Source: Methanobacteriota archaeon (GTDB lineage Archaea > Methanobacteriota > Methanobacteria > Methanobacteriales > Methanobacteriaceae). From it: a DNA stretch of 6,396 nt. The stretch is taken from contig JAEYSH010000136.1 in NCBI GenBank assembly GCA_023434825.1, forward strand, positions 1 through 6,396. The letters run 5' to 3'. Below the pieces are notes generated by a model. That model was not told the DNA's origin and made no database searches. It saw only the letters and a list, made by a program, of their open reading frames with translations. Positions 5,399 through 6,396 of the stretch are shown here, piece by piece. Within the stretch, counting starts at the first letter, position 1; each line of letters starts with the position of its first letter. The position numbers and the translations under genes are program-made.

Positions 5399-5436
5399 CT
5401 ATCTTACACGATTAAATCCAATAGAATCATTAGGTT
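5358..5436. repeat. 12-bp perfect inverted repeat around the 3' end of a gene remnant
   Basis: AACCTAATGATT at 5358-5369 is the exact reverse complement of AATCATTAGGTT at 5425-5436, with 55 bases between. The right arm lies inside the 3' part of the start-less frame and the left arm beyond its TAG. It could be a long hairpin at a transcript end or a scar of a mobile element; no target duplication is obvious. Confidence 0.4.
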
Positions 5437-5656
5437 CTTTTAAATCTCCAGAGTTAGAAATAATTATTTTATAAGGATAAGTTATTTCATCATGTAAGCT
5501 GCGTTTTAACGGAACTATATCTACATCATATTTCTTTGCTTTCTCAATATCTATTTGTTTAATATCTAAATGACGATATGGTTCTGTATATATAAAATGT
5601 TTGCTATCTTCTTTGCATAGGTATAATGGTCTAAAAACTAATATTTTAAAATGAAA
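5399..5656 (-). pseudogene. 85-codon 3' gene remnant without a start codon
   Basis: The minus strand is open from just after a TAA at 5659-5657 to TAG at 5401-5399. It contains no in-frame ATG, GTG or TTG. The translation looks like protein: it begins FHFKILVFRPLYLCKEDSKH, has YTEPYRHLDIKQIDIEKAKK in the middle, continues DVDIVPLKRSLHDEITYPYK and ends IGFNRVR. Mixed, evenly spread hydrophobic and charged residues argue against a random frame in AT-rich DNA. I do not recognise the family. The simplest reading is that the 5' part was lost when the plus-strand pair D/E came to lie at 5681; a very rare start (ATA or ATT) or an upstream frameshift are alternatives. The plus-strand promoter of D probably lies within it. 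Confidence 0.5.
5587..5597 (+). promoter_or_regulatory. Candidate TATA element for the D/E pair
   Basis: TATATATAAAA is the best plus-strand TATA match upstream of D. It predicts a start near 5619 and a leader of about 60 bases. A nearer alternative, AATATTTTAAAA around 5640-5651, would give a leader of only about 10 bases. Confidence 0.3.
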
Positions 5657-5680
5657 TTATAAAAAATTGAAGTTGATATA

Positions 5681-5923
5681 ATGAAATCAATAGCAGATAT
5701 GGATGATAAAGAACTTATGGAATATTTCAGAGAACTGGAGAAAAAAGGAGAGGGAAAATCTGTATCAATAGAGCAATTAAAGGAAGATTATTATAAAATG
5801 CAGAGATTAGCAGTAGAATCTGTGAGAATAGCAAAACAAGCTGTTAAACAGAGGGATGAATTATTTAAATTACTGCAATCAGCACAGGAGGAAATCAGAG
5901 AACTAAGAAAAAATAAGGAATAG
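5681..5923 (+). CDS. Hypothetical coiled-coil protein D (80 aa)
   Basis: It is a small, highly charged, helical protein without cysteine or membrane segment. After a short start (MKSIADMDDKELMEYFRELE) and a Gly/Ser turn (GEGKSVS, 23-29), residues 30-78 can form one long amphipathic helix with coiled-coil spacing. That helix ends RDELFKLLQSAQEEIRELRK before NKE. I do not recognise a family; such proteins often serve as adaptors or assemble into oligomers. The ATG is preceded by AGTTGATATA, one base away from the AGGTGATATT before eS1, which supports the start. It is followed 24 bases later by gene E on the same strand and in the same frame, so a shared transcript is likely. Its TAG is the only stop between the two. 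Confidence 0.7.
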   Translation: MKSIADMDDKELMEYFRELEKKGEGKSVSIEQLKEDYYKMQRLAVESVRIAKQAVKQRDELFKLLQSAQEEIRELRKNKE

Positions 5924-5947
5924 ATTAAAAGACATGATAAATTAGGA

Positions 5948-6229
5948 ATGAATAATAAAAATAAAAGAGGTATTATATTGACTAGAAGATGCAGAGCATT
6001 TACAAGAAATGCTACATTGTGTAAAAATTCAGCCTTACCTGGAGAAGAGTACTGTCATGTCCATATACGAGAGTATAAAAATAAGCCTAAATATCAAAAA
6101 GGTGAGGGAACATCAGCATTAGGAGCAATTTTATTAATAACAGGCGTCATTCTGCTTGTTACTCCAATCTTTTTTGTTGGAATCATTTTAATAGTTATAG
6201 GTTTTGTAATAAGGTCTGGGAAAAAGTGA
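5948..6229 (+). CDS. Small zinc-motif protein E with a C-terminal membrane hairpin (93 aa, or 83 aa from TTG 5978)
   Basis: Residues 15-39 contain Cys15, Cys25, Cys36 and His39 in the arrangement C-X9-C-X10-C-X2-H (CRAFTRNATLCKNSALPGEE then YCHVH). This resembles the short 'CrA.T..G..Ck..A..g..yC..H' zinc-knuckle-like motif seen at the start of many small uncharacterised proteins; zinc binding is inferred. A lysine-rich linker (41-53) leads to two hydrophobic helices, about 57-71 and 74-88, joined by a tight TP turn. A short basic tail RSGKK follows. The layout suggests a membrane hairpin with the zinc motif in the cytosol. ATG 5948 has AGGA directly abutting it, too close to be useful. TTG 5978 has AGAGGT six bases before it and would give MTRRCRAF; I keep the longer frame but find the TTG at least as likely. 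Confidence 0.7.
   Translation: MNNKNKRGIILTRRCRAFTRNATLCKNSALPGEEYCHVHIREYKNKPKYQKGEGTSALGAILLITGVILLVTPIFFVGIILIVIGFVIRSGKK
5966..5971 (+). promoter_or_regulatory. Ribosome binding site pointing to a TTG start for gene E
   Basis: AGAGGT lies six bases before TTG 5978 in the frame of E, within the first codons of the ATG form. Its match to the archaeal 16S 3' end and its spacing are better than anything before ATG 5948. Confidence 0.45.
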
Positions 6230-6230
6230 T

Positions 6231-6239
6231 AAAAAAAAA
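6231..6239 (-). terminator. Oligo-T terminator for the right-edge gene
   Basis: On the minus strand nine T follow the TAG of the right-edge gene by about 18 bases. U-tracts of this kind commonly end archaeal transcripts. The plus-strand gene E converges on the same 28-bp gap, without a T-run of its own there. Confidence 0.45.
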
Positions 6240-6257
6240 TAAAGATAGATTAAGAAG

Positions 6258-6396
6258 CTAAAAAATTTGGCGTAACTCCTCTTCATCTTTCTTTAATAAG
6301 TCAATGAATATTTCTTTATATGTTGTTATGATTAAATCAATCTCATTTTGTGTTAAGCCTGTTGTTTTAACATCCTCAATCATCATGTATATATCC
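6258..6396 (-). CDS. C-terminal end of an unrecognised minus-strand protein, cut by the right edge
   Basis: The minus strand is open from the window edge to TAG at 6260-6258, 45 codons. The visible end reads DIYMMIEDVKTTGLTQNEID, then LIITTYKEIFIDLLKKDEEE and LRQIF. It is a charged, helical tail without cysteine or membrane segment. The two ATG codons at 6386-6381 could start a tiny 41-42 residue protein, but the frame is still open at the edge, so a longer protein is as likely. It converges with gene E across 28 bp. Family and function are not recognisable. Confidence 0.5.
   Translation of the reverse strand, partial: DIYMMIEDVKTTGLTQNEIDLIITTYKEIFIDLLKKDEEELRQIF

Noticed and set aside
4906..5923. 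TAG codons as pyrrolysine sites
   Set aside because: Four frames in the right part end in TAG, but ordinary starts or ribosome binding sites follow and no pyrrolysine genes are visible. Methanobacteriales generally lack the system.
1..6396. CRISPR array, tRNA, rRNA or insertion sequence
   Set aside because: No regularly spaced repeats, cloverleaf pattern, rRNA sequence or transposase was seen on either strand.

Overview
The window reads as chromosomal DNA of a mesophilic, AT-rich methanogenic archaeon, most likely a Methanobacterium-type member of the Methanobacteriales. The support is an archaeal-type cofactor-independent phosphoglycerate mutase, an archaeal/eukaryal ribosomal protein eS1 (S3Ae), a Methanosarcina-type iron-sulfur flavoprotein, and ribosome binding sites of the form (A)GGTGAT that pair with the archaeal 16S 3' end. 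The genus is an inference.

Left part (1-1883, all minus strand) is core. eS1 comes first, then 25 bp later a DUF92 membrane protein related to polyprenyl-phosphate kinases, and after a 277-bp gap the first 105 codons of apgM. That gap holds a dense cluster of inverted repeats near 375-418. A 359-bp non-coding stretch (1884-2242) separates eS1 from the next unit and holds a terminator-like GC hairpin at 2150-2165.

Middle part (2243-3974, minus strand) is a probable three-gene unit: an iron-sulfur flavoprotein (FMN plus a CX2CX2CX5C cluster motif), a class I SAM-dependent methyltransferase, and a small NifX/NifB-C-like protein. Gaps are 48 and 43 bp. The theme looks like redox or iron-sulfur metabolism; the methyltransferase substrate is unknown.

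Right part (4132-6396) looks accessory. Three unrecognised minus-strand genes (about 98, 172 and 82 aa, here A, B, C) abut each other, and all three lie in one reading frame broken only by TAG and TAA..TAA. Upstream is an 85-codon open frame without any start codon, probably the 3' remnant of a lost gene. Its missing 5' end is replaced by two plus-strand small genes: a coiled-coil protein (D) and a zinc-motif/two-helix membrane protein (E). D and E also share one frame, broken by a single TAG. A minus-strand gene enters from the right edge.

The best candidates for something undescribed are the A-B-C cassette and the D/E pair. Both are unassigned here because no homology search could be run.
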